Source: Lacunisphaera sp.
Lineage (GTDB): Bacteria > Verrucomicrobiota > Verrucomicrobiia > Opitutales > Opitutaceae
Direction: 5' to 3'
NCBI GenBank assembly: GCA_029945445.1
Contig: JAQSCO010000005.1
Coordinates: 124,001-188,000 of the forward strand
DNA length: 64,000 nucleotides
The notes beneath the pieces are model-generated. The model was not told the DNA's origin and searched no databases. It saw only the letters and a program-made list of their open reading frames with translations. Shown one piece after another: positions 18,730 through 27,126 of the stretch (position 1 is its first letter; every line of letters begins with the position of its first letter). A program made the position numbers and the translations under genes.

Positions 18730-21700
18730 CTATTCTCCGGCGAGCCATGCGGCGCGGGCGAGATCGGCGTGGCCGGGCAGCACGCGGGTGGCGTCGTGGT
18801 AGCGGAGAACCCGGGAGTAGGCCGGCGGGGCGAGCGATTTTCCGCTGCGCTCCTTCGCGAGGCAGGTGTGCATCATGCGCGCGAGCCCGGCTGCGTCGCC
18901 GGGCTTGACGAGGTAGCCGTCCTGCCGCTGGCCGATGAGTTCCGCGATCCCGTGCACGTCGGTGGACACGATGGGCGTACGGCAGGCCATCGCCTCCATC
19001 ACCACGCGCGGGAAGGATTCCTCATAGCTGGTGCAAACGAAGAGGTCCGCCGCCACGAAGAAGTCGAGCGCCTCGCGGGTTTCCGGCACGAGCGTGAGGT
19101 TCGCGAGGCCGAGCCGCGCGATGTCGCGCCGCAGCAGGTCGAGGTAAATGCCCTCACGCGCGCCCACCATGAGGAAGCGGACGGGCGGCCCGCCGCGGTG
19201 GAGGCCGTTGAAGTGCGCGATCGCCCGGATGAAGATGTGCTGGCCTTTGCGCTCGCAGACGGTGCCGATGTTGGCGACGAGCACCTCGTCGTCGCGCAGG
19301 CCGTGCTTGCGCCGCAGCTCCGCGCGCGGGTGCCGGGCGCGGAAGGCCGCGATCTCGTCGAGCCGGATCCAGCTCGGGACGATCCGGAAGTTGCCGCGAT
19401 CGTCGTCCGCGTAATAGGCCTGCGTGGCCGCGCAGAGGAAGAGCGTGCGCGTGGCTGTGCGCAGCGCGTCGTGCACGAGGTGGTGCAGCCCGAGCGCGAG
19501 CCGCGTCTCGAAGGCGCGGAACACCGACGTGCTTTCATGGATATAGAGGAGCGACGGCGAGCCGGCGCAGCGCGCGAGCAGCACGCCCCAGAAGCTGAAC
19601 AGCGTGTTGCAGACGACGAGGTCGACGTGGTCCCAGTCCACCTTGGCGGAGATCTCGGCGAGGTGGCGCGAGAACTCGTCGTCGTCGCGCGAGTGCAGCA
19701 GCGGGCCGGGATCGACGACGGTGAGGTGCGCGCCCAGCGCCGCGAAGGCCGCGCGCAGCGGGCCGTCCGTGCCGGCGAGGATTTCCAGGCCGAAGCCCTC
19801 CGTCCGCACGAGGTGCGTGGCGTATTCGAGGAGGAACAGCGGCGCGCCCTCGAGGTTGAGGTTGTGCGTGAGCAGCAGCACGCGCAGCGGCTTGGCCCGT
19901 TCGGGGCGCGCGCCGCGATCGGCCGCGCATTGCACCAGCGCGCCGTCGAGCCGCCAGTGCCGGCTGAAGAACGGGTCGGGCCGCCCGGCGTGGCGCTGCA
20001 GCCAGGCCACGTGCTCGGCCTCGTCGAAGGTCACGCCGCGCGTGGCGCTGCCCCAGTGCATGAGCTTCGCCTGCGGCGTGTAGAGCACGCGCCGGCCGGC
20101 GGCGCGCACGCGCAGGCAGTAGTCCACGTCGTTGTAGGCGACACCGAAGTCCGCCTCGTCGAAGCCGCCGAGCTCGGCGTAAAGGTCCGTGCGGGTCAGC
20201 AGGCAGGCGCCGGTCACGGCCGCGACCTCGCGCGCCGCGGCGTGCCAGCGCGACGGCACGGCGCGCTCGGCCACCCGGGCCCACGGCGTGTCGGCGAGCC
20301 CGCCGTGCGGGCCGGTCACGATGCCCGTGTGGTTGAGCGTGCGGTCCGGGTAGATGAGCTTCGCGCCGACCACGCCGACATCCGGCGCCGTGAACCAGCC
20401 CACCATCTCCTCAAGCCAGCCGGGTTCGAGGGCGTTGACGTCGTTGTTCAGGTGCAGCACGAGCGGTGTGGCGAGGTGCGGCCGCGCGGCGTTGACCAGC
20501 CGCGAATAATTGAAGGGTGCATGCGGGTCGGTCAGCCGCACCACCGTGCAGCGCAGGTCGGTGCGCTGCGCGATGCGCGCGAGGTAGCGCACGGCGTCGG
20601 TGTCGCGCGAATGGTCGTCCACGATCACGAGCTTCACGTGCGCCCAGTCGACCGTCTCTTCCAGCAGCTCGATGCACTCCTGCAGCAGGTGGAGCTTGTC
20701 GCGCGTGGGGATGACAATGGTCACCGGGAGCCGCGCCAGGAGGTCGCGCGACCAGTGCAGCTGGTGGAAACAGGCGCGGTCCAGGTGGGCGGCCTCCGGC
20801 ACGAACGGCGCGGCGGCCCAATCGCGCCGCTGCATGGTCTCGACGAGCGCGCAGCGGGCCTGCTCGCCGGCCGGATCGCCGGGGGCGGGCAACTGGGCCA
20901 CGCCGGCCCGGGCGTGGTAGCACACGAGCGGCACGTGGGCGACCTCCGCGGCGGTCAGCCGGTCGCCGAGGCGCAGCAGCAAATCATACCAGGCCACGGC
21001 GGAGAAATTTTCGCGGAACGAGCCGAGTTCCGCGAACCGCGCCCGGCGCACGACGCACAGCTGGCCGGGGAAAAGCCCGGAGAGCGCGAAGGCGGGACTC
21101 CATTCGGGCTTGAAATCCGGTGCGCTGCGCCGGCCCGCGTCGTCCATGCGGTCCTCGTCGGTGTAGACAAGTTCGAGCGTGGGGCGGGCGGCAAAGCGCT
21201 CGGCGATCTCGAGCAACGCATCGGGCGCGAGCCGCGCATGGCCGGGCAACCAGGTGAGCAGGGCAGCCGTCGAGGATTGTGCGACGGCGTTTGCTTTTTG
21301 CACGCGCTCCGCCGGCGAGGCGGCGGGCTGATACTTGTTGCCGGCCGGCGGTGCGACCGGGCCGACGAAGTGCGCCTCCCAATACGGATAAATTTGCGCG
21401 GCCAGCGAGACCGCGAGCTGCGCGACCTGCTCCGGCGTGCAGCCGTGCGTGTCCACCAGCAGGGCGAACCGCGGGCCGCCGGACTGGAGCTGGCGGGCCG
21501 CGGCCGCGAGGATTTCGCGCAGGCGCGGACTGAGGTGGTTGTTGTGCTGCCAGGCTTCGTAAGGATCGGCAGCGGTCGCGGGCGGCAGCTTGGCCGGGGC
21601 TTCCCGCTGGAAAAGAGCGTAGGCGGACTGGAGTGCCGTCCACTGCCGGGCCCACGAACCCAGCGGAATCCCGTGCCGGCCGGCTGCCGCGCGCAGGGCC

Positions 21701-22605
21701 CGGGCGCAGTGGAAGAATTCGCTCCGGCTGAACGCGGGCAGCGGCTGCTCCCACACTAGGCAGCCGCGCACATGGAAGCGGCGCACGAAGACCAGGTGCC
21801 GCGTGCCGTCCTCCAGTTCGGCGAAAAGCTTGATGACCGCCGGGCCGGGCGCCGTCTCATCGATGTCGAGCATGCCGAAATACTGCGACAGGCCGGCGTG
21901 CGGGTGGCCGGGGAAAAGTTTCGCGGCGTCCGCCCGCGGGAGGCTGCCGTATTCAAATTCGTTTTCGACGAGCGGATGCGTGCTGCCAATCAGACGAACG
22001 ATGCGCTGCTCGCGGTGGATGAGCCAGCCTTCGACGCGCACCTTGCCATACTGGGAGCCGCCGACGAGTCCGGGCCTTTCCAGCGCGCCGAAAAATGGCG
22101 GGTTGGGCAGCGTGTCGAGTGGGACGGCCGCGCCCTCGAGCAGCAGTTCATCGGCGAGCGGCGCGAGGTCGGCCCCGGCCCGGCGGGCCTGCAGAAGGCG
22201 GTGCAGGTGGTCGGGCAGCACGCCGAGCTCGTAGCGCCCGGCGCGCGCCGGCCCGTGCGAGACCTTGATGCGTGTCCGCCAGATCTCGACCCAGCGGTGG
22301 CCGGCGTCGAGCAATTCGAGCCGCAGTTCGCGGGCGCCCGCTGGCGGCTGGAGGCGGAGCAGGAAACCTGCGTGCGGCAAGCCGGTGGACCCGCGGTGGC
22401 GCTGCTCGATCTCCGGGCGGGGCACGCCGAGGATGCCGAGGTGCGGCACGCCCTCGATGACGGCCCGGATGTCCGAGAACACGGCGCCGTTTTTCGAGAT
22501 GAACCAGCCCGCGACCCACACGGGCTCGCCGGCAAACACCCAGTCGCGGGGTTCCTCCACGTCGAAGATGTAGGCGTCGTTTTCGTTCACAAGGCGATGG
22601 GACAC
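18730..22605 (-). CDS. Multidomain GT2(degenerate)-GT2-GT4 glycosyltransferase
   Basis: About 1291 residues from a GTG at 22605 (VSHRLVNEND); the GTG at 22590 is an equally possible start and neither has a clear ribosome site. Seen: two tandem N-terminal modules (about 10-105 and 170-285, the second opening NPPFFGALERPG). A first GT-A-like region (about 345-560) keeps VYTDEDRMDDAGRRSAPDFK but has lost the nucleotide-binding VPAYN, DDAS and DHDD motifs seen in the paralogue at 31182-35144. An intact GT2 domain (about 600-835) has VTIVIPTRDK, VIVDDHSRD, LHLNNDV and YNDVDYCLR. A GT4 domain (about 865-1275) has THNLNLEGAP, GTVCERKGQHIFIRA and EESFPRVVMEAMA. Cytosolic. Inference: sequential addition of sugars to one lipid-linked acceptor. 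Confidence 0.87.
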   Translation of the reverse strand: MSHRLVNENDAYIFDVEEPRDWVFAGEPVWVAGWFISKNGAVFSDIRAVIEGVPHLGILGVPRPEIEQRHRGSTGLPHAGFLLRLQPPAGARELRLELLDAGHRWVEIWRTRIKVSHGPARAGRYELGVLPDHLHRLLQARRAGADLAPLADELLLEGAAVPLDTLPNPPFFGALERPGLVGGSQYGKVRVEGWLIHREQRIVRLIGSTHPLVENEFEYGSLPRADAAKLFPGHPHAGLSQYFGMLDIDETAPGPAVIKLFAELEDGTRHLVFVRRFHVRGCLVWEQPLPAFSRSEFFHCARALRAAAGRHGIPLGSWARQWTALQSAYALFQREAPAKLPPATAADPYEAWQHNNHLSPRLREILAAAARQLQSGGPRFALLVDTHGCTPEQVAQLAVSLAAQIYPYWEAHFVGPVAPPAGNKYQPAASPAERVQKANAVAQSSTAALLTWLPGHARLAPDALLEIAERFAARPTLELVYTDEDRMDDAGRRSAPDFKPEWSPAFALSGLFPGQLCVVRRARFAELGSFRENFSAVAWYDLLLRLGDRLTAAEVAHVPLVCYHARAGVAQLPAPGDPAGEQARCALVETMQRRDWAAAPFVPEAAHLDRACFHQLHWSRDLLARLPVTIVIPTRDKLHLLQECIELLEETVDWAHVKLVIVDDHSRDTDAVRYLARIAQRTDLRCTVVRLTDPHAPFNYSRLVNAARPHLATPLVLHLNNDVNALEPGWLEEMVGWFTAPDVGVVGAKLIYPDRTLNHTGIVTGPHGGLADTPWARVAERAVPSRWHAAAREVAAVTGACLLTRTDLYAELGGFDEADFGVAYNDVDYCLRVRAAGRRVLYTPQAKLMHWGSATRGVTFDEAEHVAWLQRHAGRPDPFFSRHWRLDGALVQCAADRGARPERAKPLRVLLLTHNLNLEGAPLFLLEYATHLVRTEGFGLEILAGTDGPLRAAFAALGAHLTVVDPGPLLHSRDDDEFSRHLAEISAKVDWDHVDLVVCNTLFSFWGVLLARCAGSPSLLYIHESTSVFRAFETRLALGLHHLVHDALRTATRTLFLCAATQAYYADDDRGNFRIVPSWIRLDEIAAFRARHPRAELRRKHGLRDDEVLVANIGTVCERKGQHIFIRAIAHFNGLHRGGPPVRFLMVGAREGIYLDLLRRDIARLGLANLTLVPETREALDFFVAADLFVCTSYEESFPRVVMEAMACRTPIVSTDVHGIAELIGQRQDGYLVKPGDAAGLARMMHTCLAKERSGKSLAPPAYSRVLRYHDATRVLPGHADLARAAWLAGE

Positions 22606-22649
22606 TAAGGCCGGCCGCGGCGGGGAGCGCAAGTCCGGCCGTGCGCCGT

Positions 22650-24884
22650 TCAGCTGCGCCGGGCGGCCGCGCGGGCGAGGGCGGCGTGCTGCGGCAGGGA
22701 ATCGGCCTCGTGGAACCGGCGCACGATCGCGGCGCGCGCCCGCTCGGCGCGGCTGGTGTCGCCGGCGAAATGCGCGGCGAGCGCGGCCTTGACCGCCTCG
22801 GCGAGCTGGTAGCGGTCGCCGGGGGCAGTGAACCAGGCCTCGTCCGGCGCGAGCATCTCGGCGATGCCGTTGACGTTGGTGCTGACGATGGGCAGGCGGA
22901 ACGCCGCCGACTCCAGCAGCACGCGCGGGAAGGATTCCTCGAAGCTGGTGCAGACAAAAACATCGGCGAGCCGGTAGAAGTCGAAGATCTCGCCGGACTC
23001 CGGCAGGAACACCACGTTGTCGAGTCCGTGGAGCGCGGCTTCCTGCTTGAGCGTGTCGAGGTAGACGCCCGGCCGGGCGCCGACCATCACCCATTGGATT
23101 TTTTTGCCGGGGTAGGTGAATTGCAACTCCTGGCGCAGCAGCTCGGCGGCGCGCAGGTAGATGTGCTGGCCCTTGCGCTCGCAGATCGAGCCGATGTTGA
23201 CGAGCAGCATGGCGGCGGGATCAAGCCCGTGCTTCCGGCGCAGCGCGGCTTTCTCGTGCGCCGCAGCGAAGGCGTCGATGCGGGCCACGTCCACCCAGCT
23301 CGGCAGCAGGCGGAAGTTTCCCTCGTCGAGGTAGTCGAACACCGTGCGCGAAGAGTCGGCGGTGAACACGACGCGGGTCGCGGCGTGGAACGCGGCCTCC
23401 ACGAGCGGGAACAGCGCCGGCGCCAGGAGCGGCTCGAAGAAGCGGCGCACGGACGAACTCTCATGCACATACAGCAGCGAGGGTTTCCGCGCGGCCGCCG
23501 CGAGTTGCACGGCCCAGAACGAGACCATCGTGTTCGCGACGAGCAGGTCGACCTGGCTCCAGTCGGTTTTCACGGCCGCATGCAGCGCGGGGTCAAATTC
23601 CCCGGCGGAAGTGGCGGCGAGCGCAGCGGACAGGTTGACGACCTCGACCGGCATGCCGGCCTCCTCGAACACGCGGCGCATCGGGCCCTCCTGCGGCGAG
23701 AGCACGCGCACGCTGCCGCCGGGCTGGCGGGCCAGGAAGCGCGCGAGCTCGAAGATGAACCACGGGGCGCCCTCGAAATTCAGGTTGTGCGTCACGACGA
23801 GCACGCGGAGTGGCGTCTCGTCCGCGGGTCCGCTCACGGCGGGCAGCGGCGCCGCGCGGTGGCGCCGGACCTTGGCTGGGGCCTCGGCCACGTAGGCGGC
23901 CCACGCGGCGCGGGCGGCGGCGAGCAACGCGCCGGGCGATCCGGTGGGCAGGCCGTGGCGTCCGGCCGAGCCGCGCAGCGCCCACAGCGCCTTGGCGAAG
24001 ATCTGCTTGGACAGCGGCGGCAGCGGCGTGTCGGCGCCGGCGATGACGCGCGGCGTGAAGCGCTGCGCGAAGGCGAGGTGCTTCTCGCCGTTCTCCAGCT
24101 CGGCAAAAATCTTCAGCAGCGCCGGCGCACTCTGGTTGGCCGGCAGGTCCACGTGGCCGACGAACTGCGAATGCTCGCGGCCGGGCAGGTCGGCGAACAC
24201 CCCGCCGATGTCGGGGCGGGCGAGGCCGTGCAGGATCGGGGATTCCTGCACGGCGTCGGCGAGGGCGGTGAGGCGCTTGATCTTTTCCGTGCGGTGCGCG
24301 AGCCAGCCGCTCATGGACAGGCGGCCGTAGCGCAGCCAGCCCGTGTCGCGCGGTTCCTCGAGCGCGCCGTGGAACGGCGGGTTCGGCAGCGAGTTGAGCG
24401 GGACGGAGAGCGCGGCGGACACAACCTCGTCGGCCAGCGCGGCCCACGGCGTGCGCGGCCGCTGCGTGCGCAGCCGCAGCAGGGTCGGCACGAGTTCGGG
24501 CAGCCGGCCGCTGAGCGGGGCGGGCGGCGGGCAGACGGGCGCATCGGCCGCGACTGTGATGGCGGTGCGGAAGAATTCCGTCCAAGTCCCGGTTGGGTCG
24601 CGGGCCTCGAGGCGCAAGAGCGCGGCGCCGCGGTGGGGCTCGACCTGGATCACCCAGCCGGAATACGGCGGGCCCGGTCTATGCAGGAATTTCTCGTCGA
24701 GGCCCGGCTTGGGCAGGCCGGGCAGCCCGAGGAAGGGCCGGCCGTCGATCCACGCGCGCAGGTCGGTGACGAAGCGGCTCTCCCCGGCGAAGATCCAGCC
24801 CGCGAGCCAGGATTTGCCGGCGGGAAAAGACCAGCCAGGCGGCCGGACCTCGATGTCAAATTGCCACTCCGGGGGTACGCTCAT
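22650..24884 (-). CDS. GT4 glycosyltransferase with two N-terminal modules
   Basis: A 744-residue protein from the ATG of MSVPPEWQFDIEVR; first gene of the long minus-strand run. Seen: N-terminal module 1 (about 8-115; WLAGWIFAGESRFVTDLRAW, GRPFLGLPGLPKPG, TWTEFFRTAI) and module 2 (about 160-290; NPPFHGALEEPRD, YGRLSMSGWLAHR, LLKIFAELENGEKHLAFAQR). Then a GT4 (GT-B fold) domain follows (about 345-740; VVTHNLNFEGAPWFIFELAR, LLYVHESSSVRRFFEP, GSICERKGQHIYLRAAE, FEESFPRVLLESAAF with the E-x7-E motif). Known: GT4 enzymes are retaining, cytosolic and use nucleotide sugars. Sugar specificity is not predictable. It is followed 44 nt later by the GT2-GT2-GT4 gene, with which it shares both module types. 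Confidence 0.88.
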   Translation of the reverse strand: MSVPPEWQFDIEVRPPGWSFPAGKSWLAGWIFAGESRFVTDLRAWIDGRPFLGLPGLPKPGLDEKFLHRPGPPYSGWVIQVEPHRGAALLRLEARDPTGTWTEFFRTAITVAADAPVCPPPAPLSGRLPELVPTLLRLRTQRPRTPWAALADEVVSAALSVPLNSLPNPPFHGALEEPRDTGWLRYGRLSMSGWLAHRTEKIKRLTALADAVQESPILHGLARPDIGGVFADLPGREHSQFVGHVDLPANQSAPALLKIFAELENGEKHLAFAQRFTPRVIAGADTPLPPLSKQIFAKALWALRGSAGRHGLPTGSPGALLAAARAAWAAYVAEAPAKVRRHRAAPLPAVSGPADETPLRVLVVTHNLNFEGAPWFIFELARFLARQPGGSVRVLSPQEGPMRRVFEEAGMPVEVVNLSAALAATSAGEFDPALHAAVKTDWSQVDLLVANTMVSFWAVQLAAAARKPSLLYVHESSSVRRFFEPLLAPALFPLVEAAFHAATRVVFTADSSRTVFDYLDEGNFRLLPSWVDVARIDAFAAAHEKAALRRKHGLDPAAMLLVNIGSICERKGQHIYLRAAELLRQELQFTYPGKKIQWVMVGARPGVYLDTLKQEAALHGLDNVVFLPESGEIFDFYRLADVFVCTSFEESFPRVLLESAAFRLPIVSTNVNGIAEMLAPDEAWFTAPGDRYQLAEAVKAALAAHFAGDTSRAERARAAIVRRFHEADSLPQHAALARAAARRS

Positions 24885-24938
24885 CCGGGGGCGAGTTGAA
24901 CAAGGGAGACGAAGGTGGCGGCCATGGGGCAGAGGTCT

Positions 24939-24967
24939 AAAATTGTGAGGCGCGCGTGACACGTCAA
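24939..24967 (-). promoter_or_regulatory. Candidate sigma-70-type promoter for the 24884-to-2160 operon
   Basis: On the minus strand a TTGACG hexamer (24967-24962) is followed after 17 nt by AATTTT (24944-24939), in the 140-nt divergent spacer between 24884 and 25025. It would give a leader of about 50 nt before the first minus-strand ATG. The -10 match is poor, and Verrucomicrobial promoter consensus may differ. Tentative. No comparably good candidate was found for the plus-strand gene at 25025. Confidence 0.3.
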
Positions 24968-25024
24968 CCCTTGGTCGCGGAAGGGGGCTTGCGTGACTAT
25001 TGATAAAGCGCCTTTTTGCCGTCT

Positions 25025-27100
25025 ATGCTAATTCAAGCCCGGGCGGGCAGGCTATTTTTGCTCGCGGTGGTAATGGCCCTGCTTTGGGCGGGCTTTACCC
25101 GGCACGTGTGGGAGGATTACTACATCACTTACCGGGCGTCCAAAAATCTGGCGACGGGCCAGGGGTTGACCTTCACCGCGGGGGAGCGGGTGCATTCCTT
25201 CACGTCGCCGCTGGGGGTGTTGCTGCCGGCGGGGGCGAGCTGGCTGACGGGTAACCGGTCAGATACGGCGGCGCTGTGGATTTTCCGGGTGCTGGCGGCG
25301 GCCGCGCTGGGCGGGGCCGTCGTGCTGGCCCGGGCCGGCTTGCGCCCCGCGGGTGCCGCCGGGCCTCTGGCCGGGGCGTTGGCGGCGGGCCTGCTTCTCA
25401 CGGATGCGAAGATATTGGACTACACGATCAATGGGATGGAGACGCCGTTCCTGCTACTCTTCATCGCCTGGACCTGCTGGGCGTTGTTCACGGAACCGCC
25501 GCGGGCGTGGATGCATCTGGGACTGGCTTGGGCGGGCCTGATGTGGACCCGGCCGGATGGATTCATCTATGTCGGCGCGCTGGCGGCGGGCGCGTTGATT
25601 TTTCGGCCGGGGCCGGGGCGCTGGTGGCAAAGGGGGGCGGAACTCGCGGCCTTTCTGCGTGCGGGGGCGTTGACGACGGGGTTATACCTGCCGTGGTTGC
25701 TGTGGGCGTGGCGCTATTACGGGACGCCGGTGCCGCACACCATCACGGCGAAGGGCTTCTGGATGCCCCCGCTCGCGCCGGCGGTGGTGCTGGATTGGCT
25801 GCAGGGTTTCCCGGGACGGATGTGGTCGGATCCTTCCATTCTCGCGGGCATTTTTATGCCGGCCTACAGCTACAACACCGGCTGGCCAACCGCCGCCAGC
25901 GGGGTGGCGATCGGGCTTTCGTTGACCGCCATGCTGCTTTGGCTGGTGCCGCGGGTGCGTTGGGAAGCGCGGGTATTGTCCTTCGCCGCGCTGGTCGGGC
26001 AATTTTACCTGCACACCTTCGTGGGGTTTCCCACGCCGTGGTATTTGCCAGCGGTTGCCTTTCTCTCGCTGCTGGCCCTTAGCCTCACACTGGCGCAATT
26101 GGCGGCTCCGGCCAACGCGGCGGGACTGCGCTGGGGTTCGCGGGTGCTGGCCGGGAGCCTGCTGCTTGGGGCCGCGGTGCTGGCCGCCGCGACCTCCTGG
26201 CAGTTGCGCTGCCAGCAAAGTCTCATCGAGGAGGGCCAGCGCCGACAGATCGGGGTGTGGCTGAAAGCGCAGGCGGGATCGGTGCGGGAAACCGTATTTC
26301 TCGAGCCGCTGGGCTACATCGGATTTTATTCCGGCCTGAAAATGCTCGATTATCCGGGCTTGAGCGCCCCGGAAGTGGTGGCGTCGCGGCGGCGGGTCGT
26401 GTCGCGGGCCTACCCCGATTGCTGGACGGAACTGATCATGGACCTGCAGCCCGACTGGGTGGTGTTGCGTGGTTATGAGCGGGAGAAAATCATGGCGCGT
26501 GACCCCGAGGTGCTGACGCGGTATTATCAACTGGCGAAGATCTTTGATGTGCGGGCCCAGGTCGCGGCAGTGGCGTTTCTGCCAGGTCGCGGCTACATCA
26601 CTAACGATGCCTATTTTGAAGTCTACCGCCGGAAACCCGGTTTGCCGTCCGGCTCGAGGTTGCGGCCCATCACGCTGGTCGATCTGACGGTGCGGGAGTG
26701 CTTCGGCCAGCCGCCGGCGGACAACCTGTATACTTTGCGGCTGCATGCGCCGGCGCGGATCGTTTTCCCCGTCAACCGCAATGAGCGCTGGCTGTCGGGC
26801 GGGTTCGGTTTCTTCGACGGGGCCTATACCTCCCCGCCCGATGCCACCGATGGAGCGGAGTTTGAAATCACCTATGTCAGTGCGACGGGCGAAAGCACGA
26901 CGCTGTTAAAACGAATGTTGGATCCGCTGCTCTTGCCGGGCGATCGTGGCACGCAGCTCTTTCGGGTGGAACTGCCGGCGGCGACCGCCGCCGGGCGCGT
27001 GGAGTTGACCATCAGTGAGGGGGAAGGCGGCAACAACAACTTCGACTGGACTTATTACCGGGATCTTCTGCTGGAGACGCCGGCGGACCGGCCGCGCTGA
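25025..27100 (+). CDS. AftB-like GT-C glycosyltransferase with C-terminal beta module
   Basis: A 691-residue protein from the ATG at 25025; a TTG three codons upstream (25016) is an alternative start. It is the only member of the AftB-like set here on the plus strand. Seen: loop HVWEDYYITYRASKNLATGQ with E30-D31, GERVHSFTSPLGVLLPAGAS, about ten membrane segments, a soluble region with EPLGYIGFYSGLKMLDYPGL, and the shared module (about 560-690; LRLHAPARIVF, GGFGFFDGAY, TDGAEF, GDRGTQLF, FDWTYYRDL). It stands alone between two minus-strand operons: divergent from the GT4 gene at 24884 and converging on the methyltransferase gene with 26 nt between stops. No terminator hairpin with a T-tract is visible there. 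Likely a periplasmic lipid-phosphate-sugar transferase. Confidence 0.82.
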   Translation: MLIQARAGRLFLLAVVMALLWAGFTRHVWEDYYITYRASKNLATGQGLTFTAGERVHSFTSPLGVLLPAGASWLTGNRSDTAALWIFRVLAAAALGGAVVLARAGLRPAGAAGPLAGALAAGLLLTDAKILDYTINGMETPFLLLFIAWTCWALFTEPPRAWMHLGLAWAGLMWTRPDGFIYVGALAAGALIFRPGPGRWWQRGAELAAFLRAGALTTGLYLPWLLWAWRYYGTPVPHTITAKGFWMPPLAPAVVLDWLQGFPGRMWSDPSILAGIFMPAYSYNTGWPTAASGVAIGLSLTAMLLWLVPRVRWEARVLSFAALVGQFYLHTFVGFPTPWYLPAVAFLSLLALSLTLAQLAAPANAAGLRWGSRVLAGSLLLGAAVLAAATSWQLRCQQSLIEEGQRRQIGVWLKAQAGSVRETVFLEPLGYIGFYSGLKMLDYPGLSAPEVVASRRRVVSRAYPDCWTELIMDLQPDWVVLRGYEREKIMARDPEVLTRYYQLAKIFDVRAQVAAVAFLPGRGYITNDAYFEVYRRKPGLPSGSRLRPITLVDLTVRECFGQPPADNLYTLRLHAPARIVFPVNRNERWLSGGFGFFDGAYTSPPDATDGAEFEITYVSATGESTTLLKRMLDPLLLPGDRGTQLFRVELPAATAAGRVELTISEGEGGNNNFDWTYYRDLLLETPADRPR

Positions 27101-27126
27101 ATCGCGCCGGCGCCGTGTGGCGTGAA

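Noticed and set aside
18604..21759. A 1051-codon plus-strand open frame opposite 18730-22605
   Set aside because: Same reason: the opposite strand holds clear GT2 and GT4 motifs and this frame has none.
27101..27126. Intrinsic terminator between the convergent genes at 27100 and 27127
   Set aside because: Only 26 nt, with short GC inverted matches and no T-tract on either strand.
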